A stretch of 12,914 nucleotides of DNA from Chloroflexota bacterium. Lineage in GTDB: Bacteria; Chloroflexota; Anaerolineae; Promineifilales; Promineifilaceae. Numbering within the stretch: position 1 is the first letter of the stretch; each line of letters begins with the position of its first letter. Positions 1 to 6,883 of this stretch are shown one piece after another. The notes below the pieces were generated by a model that worked only from the letters and a program-made list of their open reading frames with translations, was not told the DNA's origin and did no database searches. The stretch spans positions 1 through 12,914 of the forward strand of contig QQUD01000292.1 in assembly GCA_008501785.1 (NCBI GenBank), read 5' to 3'. The position numbers were made by a program, and so were the translations under genes.

Positions 1-407
1 TGTCCTTGGTCTAAATAGACTCTTTGAACCACATGTTCAGGATTGGGTGTTGGTTTGGGTGCCAAAGAATGTTCCCCCTGTCGGAAGAACACATCTTGCT
101 TCTCCTGACGTTGAAGTGTCGTGAGCTTAGGCTTCGGAAGCTCACTTTGCACCACTTCCTTTTTTTGCAGGGGTTGTTGCAGTGCCGATTGATCCAGAAA
201 TTGACTCACCGCTTGGTGCCCAATTGTGCGGTGTAATTGCTGCAAATCGCTCGGTGTCAAGGTTTGTGGGTCTATGATTGCACGTTGAATGACGTTACCA
301 ATGGGTGATTGATGTGCAATTGTTTCAAGTTCTTTGGAATTGGGGTTCGGGTTTGATTGTTTTGACTTTATTTTTTCATTTTTGTGAGGTTGTTCTTTTG
401 AGGACAT
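1..407 (-). CDS. Partial gene: N-terminus of a protein with an IGxQAV leader, possibly linked to a contractile injection system (eCIS)
   Basis: The minus strand is open from an ATG at 407 to the window edge, giving 135 codons with no stop, so the gene continues to the left. AAGGAAG lies just upstream of the ATG as a ribosome binding site. The protein starts MSSKEQPHKNEKIKSKQ and is rich in Gln, Pro and Lys, as a disordered N-terminus would be. Near residues 60-73 it contains LHRTIGHQAVSQFL, which resembles the LQRTIGNQAV leader common in DUF4157 and other proteins encoded near extracellular contractile injection systems. Short QR motifs (VIQRA, LQRQ, VVQRV) recur, also typical of that group. 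The leader resemblance is from memory of the family. The role as cargo or accessory protein is inference, and the functional C-terminal part is outside the window. Confidence 0.72.
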   Translation of the reverse strand, partial: MSSKEQPHKNEKIKSKQSNPNPNSKELETIAHQSPIGNVIQRAIIDPQTLTPSDLQQLHRTIGHQAVSQFLDQSALQQPLQKKEVVQSELPKPKLTTLQRQEKQDVFFRQGEHSLAPKPTPNPEHVVQRVYLDQG

Positions 408-493
408 CTCGACTTCCTTATTGAACAGCAAGGTTTCAACGAATAGAGATAAAACCCGGTTCTGCCAAGCACCAGATTTGGTTTATGTTTTCC

Positions 494-526
494 TTGCGAA
501 GGGTGGACCCTACAAAATTTTCGCAA
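494..526. repeat. Interrupted inverted repeat upstream of the left-edge gene
   Basis: TTGCGAA (494-500) and TTCGCAA (520-526) are perfect 7-base inverted arms. Between them lies GGGTGGACCC (501-510), itself nearly palindromic. It sits about 90-120 bases upstream of the minus-strand ATG at 407, so it could be an operator or a leader-RNA hairpin. No regulator is identifiable. Confidence 0.35.
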
Positions 527-670
527 TGAGATGCGTTGGATATGATTGGTTGCAATAGGATTATTGAATTTGTTTGTAACAGACAAGGATCAGTATAGGT
601 GCTTCAGCAGCAAATAGCAACTATTTAAAATCATACAAGCTTCTCAGGTTTGCAGGGGAGGAAGGAGGAA

Positions 671-680
671 AACGGCCGTT
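671..680. repeat. AACGGCCGTT palindrome, exact copy, non-coding
   Basis: This copy lies in the gene-poor spacer 408-987, so it is not explained by protein coding. Confidence 0.8.
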
Positions 681-1017
681 ACCATCACAAACCCTAAACC
701 AGGATTAATCCATAAACGATGCAATTGTATCAATTCTACACATGACAGGAAATCCTCGCCCTTACCAGTCTTTGCATCGAGTGGTGCAGCGGCGGCTAAT
801 GCCTTTCTACGGCACATTGGTTTCATTTTAGATGAGTTATGCACTCAAGGATTGTTTGTTTAGAAGGACGATAACAATCGCTGGCAACGACCTGTAAAAT
901 CACGATTTTTTATACTTTCGATATGATCTTTGTAAGAATCTACTAAAAAGAAGGGGAGCCGAATACCCTGGAGATCAGCTAATAAGTTTGATAATTTGTG
1001 ATTCCAGATGCATCGAT

Positions 1018-1608
1018 GTGGGGAGATCGGGAGGCTGCAAAAATGCTGCTGCAGATGCACAAGAGAAAAATGAAATATTAGAGCGGATTTTGTTATTTAA
1101 TCCCGATTCAATAAAGGCGCAACAACGTTTAACAAAGCTTAACCTATCACCTAAATCTAAAAATGATGTGCTTCAATTGCAAACTATACCTAAAATATCA
1201 GGTTTTCAGATTCTGAACCCACGTTGGACGCTGTTTTACTCTGTGGTTGGTGCAATCATTGCCACGTTACTCTTCTCATTAGTGCTTTTTATTGCAGCTG
1301 CTGTGGTTGCTACCGGCGGTGGAAATAGTAGAGAAAGTTTGCTTGGATATAATTTAATAGTAATTGCTTTGGGTGGTGCTATAGCTCTTCTTTTCTCTCA
1401 GAAAAAGATGAAATGGACTAAGAGAAAACTAATTTTCACTTATGCTGGCGCTTTTTTGGGTGCAATAGGCTTTGTTTTGAGACTGTCGGCTGAAACAGGA
1501 TGGGGGCATAATAATGTATTCGGATCGGCACTTTTGGGTATGGGAAGTATGATAATTGGTGGTGTTGTCGGTTTTGCGATTGAACGTTTGGTTAGCCTCT
1601 TTCGGTGA
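1018..1608 (+). CDS. Small TPR-like plus four-helix membrane protein, possibly 5'-truncated
   Basis: The protein has a soluble N-terminus followed by four hydrophobic segments. These begin near FYSVVGAIIATLLFSLVLFI, YNLIVIALGGAIALLF, FTYAGAFLGAIGFVL and GSALLGMGSMIIGGVVGF. The soluble part, around NEILERILLFNPDSIKAQQR, matches the second half of a TPR unit, a pattern common in Chloroflexota membrane proteins. The start is uncertain. GTG 1018 is chosen here; TTG 988 is in the same frame, the frame is open back to 898, and none of these has a clear ribosome binding site. The expected first TPR helix is not in this frame, but GDREAAKMLLQ is readable in another frame at about 1022-1054. The 5' end may therefore be frameshifted or partly deleted. 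Specific function is unknown; TPR parts usually bind proteins. Confidence 0.6.
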   Translation: MGRSGGCKNAAADAQEKNEILERILLFNPDSIKAQQRLTKLNLSPKSKNDVLQLQTIPKISGFQILNPRWTLFYSVVGAIIATLLFSLVLFIAAAVVATGGGNSRESLLGYNLIVIALGGAIALLFSQKKMKWTKRKLIFTYAGAFLGAIGFVLRLSAETGWGHNNVFGSALLGMGSMIIGGVVGFAIERLVSLFR

Positions 1609-1626
1609 GTTTAAACAAGGTGCGGA

Positions 1627-1636
1627 AACGGCCGTT
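1627..1636. repeat. AACGGCCGTT palindrome, exact copy, intergenic
   Basis: It begins 19 bases after the stop of the TPR/membrane gene, between two plus-strand genes. As a 10-base perfect palindrome without a loop or T-tract it is not a normal terminator. Confidence 0.8.
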
Positions 1637-1662
1637 CTCATCCGCCCCGCCTATAACGAACT

Positions 1663-1721
1663 CCAAACTCCCACCCAACCAAGTCGTGATAGAATTGAAG
1701 GGGACTGAAGTTTGGTGGGAG
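1663..1721 (+). promoter_or_regulatory. Leader with two competing pairings around the ribosome binding site of the DUF3604 gene
   Basis: GGTGGGAG (1714-1721), seven bases before the ATG at 1729, is the likely ribosome binding site. It is perfectly complementary to CTCCCACC (1668-1675). CCAAAC (1663-1668) is complementary to GTTTGG (1710-1715), which overlaps the same site. The two helices share bases, so they cannot both form. This could hide or expose the ribosome binding site, but the arms are short and chance is possible. Confidence 0.3.
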
Positions 1722-1728
1722 CGTAGAC

Positions 1729-3912
1729 ATGAGGAAAAATCAGAACATGAACAATAAAAAATTGTCAGAACGATTGGGAACGATTGCCGTCACGCCAACA
1801 GATGATGTTGTTGCTGGCAGTACTGGTACCTGGACACTTACCTACATCGTAGGAAGCTATGGCATTGACTCCGGTGGACAAATTAAAATTGCATTCCCGT
1901 TGGTCACAGATTGGGAAGTGCCTCAATTTACACACTCGAAAGCATCTGGATACACGACTGTCGTTACGGATGGACCAGCAAAGCTGCGCGTTTCCTGGCA
2001 GCCGAAGGGGTATAAACGGCCGTGGAATAAGTGCATTGTCATTGACATCTATGATGGTTCACTCAATCCTGACAATAAAGTTACCATCGTCCTTGGTGAT
2101 ACGAGTCAAGGCTCACCTGGCATACGAGCGCAAACCTACCAGGAATCAAAATTTGAGTTTCGTACACTTGTTGATCCCACAAACGGCTGCGACCCGCGCC
2201 GCATTCCCACATCACCACAAATTCGCATTGTTCCAGCAGAAATCAGTTCGCTAGTTTGCCTTTTGCCGTCACAAGCCATGGTCAACAAACCGGTTCAACT
2301 ATTTGTGAAAGGTGAAGATAAATGGCGCAATCCTACAAAAGCACCTGAGAATATCTCTTTTGAATGGATGGGTAGTGGAAAAGGCGTGGTTAAGGATGAT
2401 AAGCTGACGGTATCAGAGCCAGGTGTTGGTTATTTACACCTTTCTAGCGATCAATTTTCATGTCGCTCAAATCCCATCGAATTTTTGGAACATACGCCAA
2501 CTTACCAAAAATATTGGGGAGATTTACACGCCCAAACCAAAGAGACCGTTGGCACTGGCAGCGAAGATGAATATTTTACATTCGGCCGTGACATGGCCCG
2601 ACTAGATTTTGCTAGTCATCAGGGGAATGACTTCCAAATTAGAGATGCCTATTGGCAGCATCTCAACGACACAACAAAAAAGTATCATCAAGATGGTCGG
2701 TTTGTGGTTTTTCCTGGTTATGAATGGTCTGCTAACTCCCCAGCAGGGGGTGATTTTAATGTGATTTATCGGAACGAAGGTCAGCCTATTTTACGCTCAT
2801 CCCATTGGCTTGTACCTGAAGTGCCAGAAACAGAGATATCGCCCGCCCATCCCGCAGACCGCTTTTTTGCAAAGATGAAAGAGAATGTGCCGCTTACAGA
2901 TGTGCTGGTTTGTGCTCATGTGGGCGGTCGCTATGCCAACATCCGCGATTATTTTGACCATGATTTGGTGCGGTTGGTGGAAGTGGTCTCCTGTTGGGGT
3001 GTGTTTGAGTGGATGTTATGGGATGCGTTTGACAAAGGTTACATTGTTGGTGTCATGTGCAACAGTGACGGACATCACGGGCGACCTGGTGCTGAAGGGG
3101 CAGGCATGGCCGATTTTGGCATTGAAAATGGCTTAACCTGTGTGCTGGCAGACTCATTAACCCGTGATGCGGTTTTTGATGCGCTGCGAGAGCGGCGATG
3201 TTATGGCACAACCGGCGCCAGGATGATTCTTGATTTTACGGCAAATGAACACCCAATGGGGACGGTTCTTGCCAATCCCTCAAACCCTATTGATTTTCGT
3301 GCAAATGTGGTTGGAACAGCACCGTTGGAATCGCTTCAACTGTTTCAAGGCAAAGAAATCATTGAGGAGGTGCGTCCAGCAGCGTTTAAGACGCTGGCGC
3401 AATCAAATAAAATTCGGATTAGCTGGCAGGGGAGCCGGGAACGGGGGCGTCAGCGGCGTGTGACGTGGGATGGTGAAATTCGGGTGGAAGGATGTCAGAT
3501 CGAATCGGCGAAGCTCTTCGCTTTTGATATGGTGGTAGATGGCATTACCCATCAATCCACACAGGAAATTGCGTTTCGCAGCAGAACCACAGGGGATCGT
3601 GATGGTCTGGACTTGCGTCTTAGCGATGCTCGCCAGGGCGTGATTGTTTTTAAATCGGCTGTTGGTACAGTCACTGTGAATTTAGCAGAATTAACGCAGG
3701 CTAATCCCAGGCAGGTTTTTGATTTTGGAGGGGTCGATATGCAGGTTGTCGTAGAGACCTATCCTACCAGTTTGACGACACATTCACTAACGTTAAAAAA
3801 GACGGTTTTTGTTCCAGATGCGACTTATACGCCTTATTTTGTGAAAGCAACTCAATCAGATGGGCAAATGGCCTGGTCTAGTCCGATATATATACTCAGT
3901 CCATTGTGTTAA
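1729..3912 (+). CDS. DUF3604 / PHP-like predicted metallohydrolase, 727 residues
   Basis: The C-terminal two thirds match the DUF3604 family, related to PHP metal-dependent phosphoesterases. Visible metal-site motifs, in order, are YWGDLHAQT (H267), FASHQGND (H297), FPGYEWS (E332), VCAHVGG (H397) and NSDGHHGRPG (D447, H449). Together they make an apparently intact multi-metal active site. Residues 20-250 are beta-rich, with Ig-like or sandwich character, and may bind substrate or pack on the catalytic domain. No signal peptide or membrane segment is seen, so a cytoplasmic protein is likely. The start at 1729 is supported by GGTGGGAG seven bases upstream; an ATG at 1747 is the alternative. The substrate is unknown: members of this family have been annotated mostly by domain only. 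The gene is alone on its strand and ends 30 bases from the convergent kinase gene. Confidence 0.88.
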   Translation: MRKNQNMNNKKLSERLGTIAVTPTDDVVAGSTGTWTLTYIVGSYGIDSGGQIKIAFPLVTDWEVPQFTHSKASGYTTVVTDGPAKLRVSWQPKGYKRPWNKCIVIDIYDGSLNPDNKVTIVLGDTSQGSPGIRAQTYQESKFEFRTLVDPTNGCDPRRIPTSPQIRIVPAEISSLVCLLPSQAMVNKPVQLFVKGEDKWRNPTKAPENISFEWMGSGKGVVKDDKLTVSEPGVGYLHLSSDQFSCRSNPIEFLEHTPTYQKYWGDLHAQTKETVGTGSEDEYFTFGRDMARLDFASHQGNDFQIRDAYWQHLNDTTKKYHQDGRFVVFPGYEWSANSPAGGDFNVIYRNEGQPILRSSHWLVPEVPETEISPAHPADRFFAKMKENVPLTDVLVCAHVGGRYANIRDYFDHDLVRLVEVVSCWGVFEWMLWDAFDKGYIVGVMCNSDGHHGRPGAEGAGMADFGIENGLTCVLADSLTRDAVFDALRERRCYGTTGARMILDFTANEHPMGTVLANPSNPIDFRANVVGTAPLESLQLFQGKEIIEEVRPAAFKTLAQSNKIRISWQGSRERGRQRRVTWDGEIRVEGCQIESAKLFAFDMVVDGITHQSTQEIAFRSRTTGDRDGLDLRLSDARQGVIVFKSAVGTVTVNLAELTQANPRQVFDFGGVDMQVVVETYPTSLTTHSLTLKKTVFVPDATYTPYFVKATQSDGQMAWSSPIYILSPLC
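2015..2024. repeat. AACGGCCGT palindrome, one mismatch
   Basis: The last base is G. Within the DUF3604 gene it is read as Lys-Arg-Pro-Trp (residues 96-99). Confidence 0.55.
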
Positions 3913-3942
3913 CATAAGCATTAAACAAAATAGATATTGTGC

Positions 3943-5175
3943 TTAATTCTGGGATAGGGGGAGGCAGACGGCGACAATTGTTCCATCGCTCTCGTTACTA
4001 TTTATGGTGATTTTGCCATAGTGCTGCTCTATAATCTGCTGACAAATTGCTAACCCTAATCCTGAACCATGTGATTTTGTCGCAAGCGCATTTTCACCCC
4101 TGTAGAAACGTTCAAAAAGATGGGGTAGGTCTGTGGGCATAATTGATGGTCCATCGTTTTGGATTTTGATACAAACAGCGGGCTTATTTTGGAGGGAAAC
4201 GGCCGTATATGAAATACAAACGTTGCCGCCCTCAATTGTGTAAGTGAGCGCATTTGCCAATAAGTTGGTAAATACTTGTTTGATCCGATGTGGCTCGATA
4301 AGCAGAGATGGTAAATTAGAAGGTGGTTGATGTTTTACAACCACACATTTGCTTTTTATTCGTGCTTGAAGTGCTTTGAGTTCCTGGGCAATAAGTTGGT
4401 GAATATTTGTTTTTTCTATATTTTGTGGAAAACGACTGTGTTCCAGACTAGACAAAACAAGCAAATCTTCAATTAGTGTTTCCAATCGTGCCGATTCCGC
4501 ATTTAGAACTTGCCAATAATGAGCTTGTTTCTTAGGTTTCTTGTTTAGTTCCAACAGCCGTGCATAAAGCTGAATGTTCGTGAGTGGGGTTCGCAAATCA
4601 TGCGACACATTAGAGATAAAATCATTTTTTAGTTGATCGAGTTCTTTCAACTTTTGGTACGCCTTTTGTAATTCACTAGTGCGTTCGTGGACACGTCGCT
4701 CGAGATCTTCCTCGCGCCGCTTATGGGCAGTCAAATCTGTAACCATGATATACAAACGAACGGGCCTTTCAGCTACTTGCAGATGAAAATGGCGCACATG
4801 CAAAAATCGCTTGTTTTTATCTGGTCGTGTAATCCAAAATTCGGTAATTGTAGGGTTGCCATGATGCGAAAAGTCTGTGTTGATTTGTGCAATCAAAATA
4901 GACACCATTGCATTTTTCGATAAATCGTCATGCGAGTCCCCAAGGATTTCAGCGAGACGGGAATTGGCATACTTGATAATGTTTTCTTCAATAATTAGTA
5001 CACCATCATGTGTGTTATCTGCTAATAATCGAAATAGTTCTTCACTTTGACGAGTCGCTTCCAATTGTCGCAGCAGTTCGGGATAGTAGCTTTTTCGTAG
5101 GGAGCGCTCACCTAATCCGATTATCTTATTGCGCATGTTGTCCCAATTGTCAGACGGGTTAGAGGGCTTCTTCAT
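3943..5175 (-). CDS. Soluble PAS-domain sensor histidine kinase, Erc-kinase-like by context
   Basis: Residue numbers count from this ATG (410 residues). A PAS domain covers about 44-150 (from ELFRLLADNTHDGVLIIEEN to the VTDLTAHKRREEDL connector), followed by a short coiled coil. The phosphoacceptor H box is FISNVSHDLRTPLTNI with His192. The ATPase domain shows N box FTNLLANALTYT, a G1-like NDGPSI, F box LFERFYRG and G2 GSGLGLAI. G1 has Ser where a second Gly is usual. There are no membrane segments, so it senses inside the cell. The start is uncertain: ATG 5175 is chosen, with TTG 5187 as the alternative. Either way the gene overlaps the end of the upstream alcohol dehydrogenase gene, and with no clear ribosome binding site translation is probably coupled. 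No response regulator is encoded in the window. In Pseudomonas, ErcA-type dehydrogenases are linked with Erc kinases that control ethanol oxidation; assignment here is by analogy. Confidence 0.9.
   Translation of the reverse strand: MKKPSNPSDNWDNMRNKIIGLGERSLRKSYYPELLRQLEATRQSEELFRLLADNTHDGVLIIEENIIKYANSRLAEILGDSHDDLSKNAMVSILIAQINTDFSHHGNPTITEFWITRPDKNKRFLHVRHFHLQVAERPVRLYIMVTDLTAHKRREEDLERRVHERTSELQKAYQKLKELDQLKNDFISNVSHDLRTPLTNIQLYARLLELNKKPKKQAHYWQVLNAESARLETLIEDLLVLSSLEHSRFPQNIEKTNIHQLIAQELKALQARIKSKCVVVKHQPPSNLPSLLIEPHRIKQVFTNLLANALTYTIEGGNVCISYTAVSLQNKPAVCIKIQNDGPSIMPTDLPHLFERFYRGENALATKSHGSGLGLAICQQIIEQHYGKITINSNESDGTIVAVCLPLSQN
4198..4207. repeat. AACGGCCGTA palindrome, one mismatch
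   Basis: Within the kinase gene it is read as Thr-Ala-Val (ACG GCC GTT) on the minus strand, in the segment between the N and G1 boxes. Confidence 0.55.
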
Positions 5176-6325
5176 AGACAAGTTCAATATCTCTTTGTGT
5201 GGGTTGACGAGGATTTGTCACCATGCAAGCATCTTTAATCGCTTTGCGTGCCAGAATAGGAATATCTGACAAGCCTACGCCAACATCTGCTAATTTTCGA
5301 TTAACATTAACTACCTGTCGCAGTCGTTCAATTTCATTAAAAATCGCTTTTTTCTGCTCTTTTATTTTCATGCCATGCATATCCAGACCCATCGTTTTAC
5401 CAATTTGTTGATATCGGTTCGTGGATTTTGCATGATTAAAGGCAAAAACATGAGGAAGCAACATGGCATTGCACTCGCCATGAGGTAAATCTAATAATCC
5501 ACCCAGACTGTGAGCCATCGCATGAACGGCACCCAGGCTGGCATTAGAAAAGGCCAATCCAGCTTCTAAACTGCCCCTCATTATCTTTTGTCGCAGTTTT
5601 AAATCTAGTGGCACTTTTACAGACTCTTCGATGTACGTAGAAATAAGTCGGATGGCCTCTAGCGCATGCATGTCAGTGAATGGGGAATGTGCATTAGAAA
5701 CAAAGGCCTCAATACCATGCACGAGCGCATCTATTCCGGTACAGGCCGTAAGGTATGGGTCCATTGTTGTTAATGTTTGCGGATCAACCAGGGCTACATC
5801 TGGAATAACAGCTTTGCTAATAATGGCGATCTTGACCATTTCCTGGCGGTTTGAAATGATTGCAAATTGAGAAATATCTGCGGCTGTTCCTCCCGTAGTG
5901 GGGATACAAATCAGTGGAGGCATTGGCATTTCTACCTGGTCAATGCCCTCAAAGGTTAATATATGCTGTTTGTTGGAACAAACAATGCCAATACCTTTGG
6001 CACAGTCCATTGGGCTACCCCCACCGACCGCCACAATGATATTGCATTGTTCGCGATGGTAATGCTCGGCTCCTTCCATCACTTCCTCAGAACGTGGATT
6101 GGGTGTTACTTTGTCAAATACTGTGTAGGCTACTCCAGCACCCTCAAGACTTTTCATGATGTCTGCCGTCCATCCTGCAGCGGTTACACCTGCATCTGTT
6201 ACGATGAGTGCTTTACGTGCGCCGAAATTGTGTGCATATTGTCCGGCAAGTAAACGAGCATCGATGCCAAAAACGAATTCAGGTGCAACAAATTTTCGCA
6301 GCTCAGGTTGGGATCGGTTTTTCAC
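5159..6325 (-). CDS. ercA: ErcA-type iron-containing alcohol dehydrogenase, 388 residues
   Basis: This is a group III (Fe-dependent) alcohol dehydrogenase, close to the regulatory ErcA subgroup as I recall it (ELRKFVAPEFVFG start, PPLICIPTTGGT, TTMDPYLTACTG). The nucleotide-binding GGGSPMDCAKG begins at 101. All four expected metal ligands are present: D199 and H203 (GIDALVHGIEA), H268 (AVHAMAHS) and H282 (LPHGECNA). It may therefore be catalytic as well as regulatory. Length is normal for the family. The start is GTG 6325; the frame closes at a TAG just upstream and no ATG fits. The 3' end overlaps the histidine kinase start by 17 bases, a strong sign of a shared operon. In Pseudomonas, ErcA with Erc kinases regulates ethanol oxidation; a role in sensing alcohol or aldehyde here is inference. 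An ordinary alcohol dehydrogenase is the alternative. Confidence 0.88.
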   Translation of the reverse strand: MKNRSQPELRKFVAPEFVFGIDARLLAGQYAHNFGARKALIVTDAGVTAAGWTADIMKSLEGAGVAYTVFDKVTPNPRSEEVMEGAEHYHREQCNIIVAVGGGSPMDCAKGIGIVCSNKQHILTFEGIDQVEMPMPPLICIPTTGGTAADISQFAIISNRQEMVKIAIISKAVIPDVALVDPQTLTTMDPYLTACTGIDALVHGIEAFVSNAHSPFTDMHALEAIRLISTYIEESVKVPLDLKLRQKIMRGSLEAGLAFSNASLGAVHAMAHSLGGLLDLPHGECNAMLLPHVFAFNHAKSTNRYQQIGKTMGLDMHGMKIKEQKKAIFNEIERLRQVVNVNRKLADVGVGLSDIPILARKAIKDACMVTNPRQPTQRDIELVYEEAL

Positions 6326-6397
6326 ATTGCTTTGTCCATTTATCTAAAAAATCTTTTTGTAATTTACTTGGATGAAAGATAATAAAGTTCATTCTAC

Positions 6398-6425
6398 ATT
6401 ATACATACGAAATGTGAAGTGTCAT
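6398..6425 (-). promoter_or_regulatory. Predicted sigma70-type promoter of the ercA-kinase operon
   Basis: On the minus strand, ATGACA (6420-6425) and a perfect TATAAT (6398-6403) are separated by 16 bases and lie 73 bases upstream of the GTG start. It is the clearest promoter in the window. Confidence 0.6.
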
Positions 6426-6430
6426 GGGAA

Positions 6431-6464
6431 TGAACATATGTACTGGCACTGGTGATCTGAACAT
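6431..6464. repeat. Direct repeat TGAACAT upstream of the ercA promoter
   Basis: TGAACAT occurs at 6431-6437 and 6458-6464, 27 bases apart start to start, with a tandem ACTGGC/ACTGGT between them. Placed directly upstream of the -35 element, it could be an activator site. The evidence is only position and repetition. Confidence 0.3.
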
Positions 6465-6833
6465 TTACAATTTTAGGTGGAAAAATGCCGCATCATGCAC
6501 AATTTTTGAGAGAGGGTTTAAATACCCCCTCTCATAGACTTTAAACTTGGTATGTGCATCGCACGTACATTTATGTTTTTTAGGCTCCGGGCAGGCGTGC
6601 AATTGTGAAACTAATTGTTTGTAGGCTTTTTCTGTCATCTTGTACGCGAGATGCTCCCAGCTATCACTGGCACCTCTGCGCGATTCACGATAGGTGGCAA
6701 CACAGGTGATGCCACATCCTTTGCAAGTTACTGTTTGCAATGAATATTCGTCATCACGCCCATCGGAGCCGAGTTCGATGCTGTGGGAGATGGTGAGTAA
6801 CGGCCGTTTACATTCCACACAAACAAAACTCAT
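6465..6833 (-). CDS. Cysteine-rich zinc-ribbon-like protein of unknown function, 122 residues
   Basis: I do not recognise the family. Cysteines pair as CxxC at 5/8 and at 37/40 (with C44), which would form one zinc ribbon. C81, C89 and C91, together with nearby histidines, could form a second site. There is no signal peptide or membrane segment. The ATG at 6833 has GAGGT seven bases upstream. It lies 26 bases downstream of the 243-residue membrane gene, so it may be cotranscribed with it. An exact AACGGCCGTT copy encodes Lys9-Arg10-Pro11-Leu12, right after the first CxxC. Confidence 0.75.
   Translation of the reverse strand: MSFVCVECKRPLLTISHSIELGSDGRDDEYSLQTVTCKGCGITCVATYRESRRGASDSWEHLAYKMTEKAYKQLVSQLHACPEPKKHKCTCDAHTKFKVYERGYLNPLSKIVHDAAFFHLKL
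6799..6808. repeat. AACGGCCGTT palindrome, exact copy
   Basis: Read as Lys-Arg-Pro-Leu (frame AA CGG CCG TT) near the N-terminus of the zinc-ribbon-like protein. Confidence 0.8.
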
Positions 6834-6847
6834 AAAAATACCTCAAA

Positions 6848-6883
6848 TCGACTACCAAATTACCGGACCTCTCGACTAAAGAC
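6848..6883. repeat. Partial TAGTCG/CGACTA element at the junction of the membrane and zinc-ribbon genes
   Basis: TCGACTAC (6848-6855) and CTCGACTAAAGAC (6871-6883) share words with the right arms of the elements at 8499-8526 and 8991-9025 (compare CGACCAAAGACTAC). No matching left arm is present, so this looks like a half copy. It runs into the end of the upstream gene and supplies its last codons (Val-Phe-Ser-Arg-Glu-Val-Arg-stop). Confidence 0.45.

Larger units (their letters stand above)
408..987. other. Spacer without a convincing gene
   Basis: This stretch separates the divergent left-edge gene and the plus-strand membrane gene. Short open frames exist on the minus strand (368-586, 644-844) but show no recognisable domain, no good ribosome binding site and unlikely composition. 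It holds an exact AACGGCCGTT copy (671-680) and an inverted repeat (494-526). The promoter of the left-edge gene should lie here, but I see no strong -35/-10 pair. Part of 898-1017 may be remains of a longer 5' end of the next gene. Confidence 0.5.

Noticed and set aside
24..236. Plus-strand open frame at the left edge
   Set aside because: It lies opposite the minus-strand frame 1-407, which has a ribosome binding site and a recognisable leader; the plus frame has neither.
644..844. Minus-strand open frame of 66 codons
   Set aside because: No domain, no ribosome binding site and no neighbours to support it; its hydrophobic tail is the only protein-like feature.
860..1060. Minus-strand open frame across the start of the TPR gene
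   Set aside because: Parts look protein-like, but it overlaps the better supported plus-strand TPR frame and shows no recognisable family.
3913..3942. Possible bidirectional terminator between the convergent DUF3604 and kinase genes
   Set aside because: Only AAGC/GCTT and ACAA/TTGT short pairs are present, with no stable stem or T-tract.
5176..5187. TTG at 5187 as the kinase start
   Set aside because: ATG 5175 lies 12 bases further in, gives a smaller overlap and loses no conserved residue; the TTG lacks a convincing ribosome binding site. Not fully excluded.
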